Source: Verrucomicrobiia bacterium | GTDB taxonomy: Bacteria; Verrucomicrobiota; Verrucomicrobiia; Limisphaerales; JADLHS01 | Length of the DNA stretch: 64,000 nucleotides | Direction of reading: 5' to 3' | NCBI GenBank assembly: GCA_026125285.1 | Contig: JAHCLO010000015.1 | Coordinates: 90,869 to 154,868 of the forward strand | In this document: positions 61,740 through 64,000 of the stretch, piece after piece | How positions within the stretch are numbered: position 1 is the first letter of the stretch | How the letters are laid out: each line of letters starts with the position of its first letter | Position numbers and translations under genes: made by a program | The notes under the pieces: generated by a model | What the model was told of the DNA's origin: nothing | Seen by the model: only the letters and a program-made list of their open reading frames with translations | Database searches by the model: none

Positions 61740-63812
61740 CTATCGGTTCAATCGCCCAACCCGCAACTCACGCAGGAGTTCCCGGGCTGGGTACACTTTC
61801 GCCAATGCCTCCAGAATTGCCGCCGAATGGACGGAGGTGGCGCGGCCTTGCTTGTCGCTGAAGGCGTAATCCCAGGACAGGCTCGACAACGTGCCGTCGA
61901 AGATGATGCCGACGAATTCGCCCGCGCGATTCACCACGGGACTGCCGGAGTTGCCGCCAATGATGTCCACCGTGCTGACAAAGTTGTAAGGGGTCTTGAG
62001 CTCGAGCCGCGATTTGCGTTTCACCCAGGATTGCGGAAGATCGAACGGCGGTTTGTAGTTCATTTCTTTCGCACGCTCGTAAAGGCCGGCCATCGTGGTG
62101 AGCGGCGGCACGGATTGGCCGTCTTCCTCGTAGCCTTTCACCGTGCCAAACGCCAGCCGCAGCGTGAAGGTGGCGTCCGGATAACCCGTCGTGCCGAGCA
62201 GCGCGTTGCGGGCGCGCGAGATGGCGGCGTGCGCCTGCTGCCTGATTTCGCCCTGCGCCTCGGCTACCTTGCGCAACGCGCGCGATTCGGCGTCCACCAA
62301 TCGCGCCAGTTCAATCATCGGGTCCTTCGCCGCAGCCACCGCGCTGGCGCCGCCTTGATAAAGCTGCCTGCGGAAAGCCGCGTCGCGCACCTTCGTGCCT
62401 TGAATCAACTCCACCGCGCGCTCGCGGGGCGATTTGCCGGCGAGGATTTGCTTCACAAGCGGGTCGTCGCTGCCGAGTTGACCGGCGGTGAAGGTCAAGG
62501 CATCGGCCAGCACCAGGATTTCCAGGTCCGTGTAGATGGGCTTTTCGGAGAACAAGTTCAACTCCAGCGATTCCTTGCCGGAATCGGTGAACTCTCGCAA
62601 TCGCTCACCGTTGGGCTTGGGCAGTTCTTCACCGGCGCGCAGCAGTGTTCGCGCGATGCCGAAGCTGTCACTGCGAAACGCCTGGCCACCTTCGAGCAGT
62701 CCACTGCGGATCGCTTGAGTTGCCAGGATGCGCGTGGCTTCCGCAATCCTGTCGTAGGCCGCGAGTGCGTCGGCGAATTCCGGCTTGCCGGCCAGTGTGG
62801 CTTTGAACTCGGATTCGGCGGTGACTTTGGCCGAGAACAATTCCGGATCGAGCAGGCCGGCCAGTTTTCCATTGAGCGCCTTGCGCGCGTTTTGCACGCC
62901 GAGAAAATCATCGTGCGCGCGACGCGAATTCTCCTCACTGCGCGCCGCCCAATTGCCGAGCAGCACCTCGAGCCGGTTAAGCGTATTGAGCCGCAGCGGC
63001 AGTGCCTGATCGCGCTGGTGTTCCAGTTCCGCGACGGTCAGCAACCGGCTGGTCCGCCCGGGATGACCGGAAACAAATACCAGTTCACCATCCTGGGCGC
63101 CTTTGGGCGAGAAGCGGAGAAAATGTTTCACCTTCGCCGGCTGGCCGTTTTCGTAAGCGCGGAAGAACGCCACGTCCAGGTCGAAACGGGGAAACTCGAA
63201 ATTATCCACGTCGCCCCCGAAAAACGCAGCTTGCTGTTCGGGCGCGAACACGAGCCGCACGTCGGTGTAACGCTTGAAGCGGTAAAGATGATACGCGCCA
63301 CCCTGCCACAGCGTGACCACGTCGGAACGCATCCCGGTGCGATCCTGCGATTCCTTCTCGATCTCGGCGATGATCTTGCGCCGCGCGGCGAAAGCGGCGG
63401 CGGGGTCGGCATCCTTGGGTACGGCGGCGTTGATGCGCGCGGTGACGTCTTCGATCTCTTGAAGCACGTTGAGTTCGAGGTCGAGGCATTTGAGTTCCTG
63501 TTCCGGCTTGCGCGCGTGGAAACCGTCGCGGAGCAGGTTCTTTTCCTGGGTGCTGAGTTTCTGAATCGCGTCCGCGCCGACGTGATGATTGGAGATCAAC
63601 AAGCCGTCTTCGCTCACGAAACTGCCCGAGCCGCCGGAGTTGAAGCGCACGGAGGATTTCTGCAAATGCTCCAGCCAGGCGTCGGTGACGTCGAACTGAT
63701 AACGCTCGCGCAACAGATCGCCCGGGGGTTGATTGAAGAGCCACATGCCTTCGTCGGCAGGCAACGGGAGAGCCAGCGTCAATGCGGCCAATGTGAGGCA
63801 GGGAATTTTCAT
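61740..63812 (-). CDS. S46 family dipeptidyl peptidase (DPP7/DPP11 type), exported
   Basis: The 690-residue protein has a signal peptide (MKIPCLTLAALTLALPLPAD). The S46 domains follow: DEGMWLFNQPP, the catalytic His in LISNHHVGAD, the Asp in GGDVDNFEFPRFDLD and the Ser in DIIGGNSGSPVVN. The specificity segment reads VGIIFDGTLSS; the residue after FD is Gly, as in DPP7-type enzymes with broad hydrophobic preference, where DPP11-type enzymes have Arg. It would release dipeptides from the N-terminus of peptides in the periplasm. The start at 63812 was chosen for the signal peptide. A family-A palindrome follows about 90 bases upstream. Confidence 0.93.
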   Translation of the reverse strand: MKIPCLTLAALTLALPLPADEGMWLFNQPPGDLLRERYQFDVTDAWLEHLQKSSVRFNSGGSGSFVSEDGLLISNHHVGADAIQKLSTQEKNLLRDGFHARKPEQELKCLDLELNVLQEIEDVTARINAAVPKDADPAAAFAARRKIIAEIEKESQDRTGMRSDVVTLWQGGAYHLYRFKRYTDVRLVFAPEQQAAFFGGDVDNFEFPRFDLDVAFFRAYENGQPAKVKHFLRFSPKGAQDGELVFVSGHPGRTSRLLTVAELEHQRDQALPLRLNTLNRLEVLLGNWAARSEENSRRAHDDFLGVQNARKALNGKLAGLLDPELFSAKVTAESEFKATLAGKPEFADALAAYDRIAEATRILATQAIRSGLLEGGQAFRSDSFGIARTLLRAGEELPKPNGERLREFTDSGKESLELNLFSEKPIYTDLEILVLADALTFTAGQLGSDDPLVKQILAGKSPRERAVELIQGTKVRDAAFRRQLYQGGASAVAAAKDPMIELARLVDAESRALRKVAEAQGEIRQQAHAAISRARNALLGTTGYPDATFTLRLAFGTVKGYEEDGQSVPPLTTMAGLYERAKEMNYKPPFDLPQSWVKRKSRLELKTPYNFVSTVDIIGGNSGSPVVNRAGEFVGIIFDGTLSSLSWDYAFSDKQGRATSVHSAAILEALAKVYPARELLRELRVGRLNR

Positions 63813-63903
63813 ACGCGGGCAGCAGGCTAAGGGCGAGGCCTCACCAAGGCGACAGAAAATTCGACTGCGGAGTGATGCTGGGCGCATCATGACACTGTTC
63901 TCT

Positions 63904-63999
63904 CCATGAACCTCTGCTCGGAGCGCGGGCAGCCTTGTCCGCGCGCACCGCGGTACCGGAACACGCGGACAAGGCTGGCCGCGCGCCCGGGTTCATGGG
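63904..63999. repeat. Long inverted repeat, family A, third copy
   Basis: Arms CCATGAACC/GGTTCATGG with inner GCAGCCTTGTCCGCG and CGCGGACAAGGCTGGCCGCG pair over most of 96 bases. The leading TTGTCTCG block of the other copies is absent at this edge of the window. Confidence 0.75.
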
Positions 64000-64000
64000 C

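Noticed and set aside
61086..63830. An open frame of over 900 codons on the plus strand across the S46 peptidase
   Set aside because: It is antisense to a gene with signal peptide and full catalytic motifs. Its own translation has no domain.

Overview
The window is GC-rich, densely coded chromosomal DNA. It most likely comes from a member of the Verrucomicrobiota, probably a Pedosphaera/Limisphaera-like lineage. That placement is inferred from the gene mix, not from a marker gene: a PEP-CTERM-anchored protein, a GFTLIELLVVIAIIA pseudopilin, Tat-exported Gfo/Idh/MocA oxidoreductase, ThuA, secreted PQQ-propeller, sialidase and GH16 proteins, an RCC1-repeat surface protein, and many dispersed intergenic palindromes. 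BamA and Skp show a two-membrane cell envelope. No rRNA, tRNA, CRISPR array or transposase was seen.

Layout. 1-14 kb: the end of a PAS/PP2C phosphatase, a DUF465 protein, a secreted GH20-like protein, DoxX with a PQQ-propeller, an orphan fumarase beta subunit with a P1 peptidase, a five-Asp-box sialidase, a four-repeat secreted protein, a palindrome-rich gap, an Fe-alcohol dehydrogenase operon and a GH16 enzyme. 14-20 kb: an ATP-cone/nucleoside-kinase fusion, an uncharacterised 469-residue protein, and a wbpA-wbpP pair that would make UDP-GlcNAcA and UDP-GalNAc-type precursors. 20-21.4 kb: an RHS relic carrying an in-frame palindromic insertion, then further repeats. 21.4-26.8 kb: an ogg-comB-topoisomerase A operon on the minus strand and a Gfo/Idh/MocA oxidoreductase.

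26.9-31 kb: a compact cluster with a small His-rich membrane protein, a pseudopilin, two choice-of-anchor M proteins (one PEP-CTERM) and a Fur-family regulator translationally coupled to the second. I read it as a candidate zinc-responsive (Zur-type) surface system. 31-38 kb: divergent metH and ppdK. 38-42.5 kb: a two-gene N6-methylase plus PD-(D/E)XK nuclease module, bounded on one side by intact ppdK and on the other by a diverged 3' fragment of ppdK. This is a candidate restriction or defence island. 42.7-45.5 kb: an RCC1 gene with a frameshift at a G7 run and a broken WD40 gene.

45.8-64 kb: a membrane C39 peptidase, PepF, an NDUFA9-like SDR, a C26 hydrolase coupled to an NtrC-type regulator, ispF, a ThuA protein, an AT-richer orphan gene, dnaB-bamA-skp, an aldo/keto reductase, an alanine/lysine-rich lipoprotein and an S46 dipeptidyl peptidase.

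The two most promising novel systems are the Fur/choice-of-anchor M cluster and the methylase/nuclease island. The palindrome families, which interrupt at least two relic genes, are the main unexplained sequence structure.
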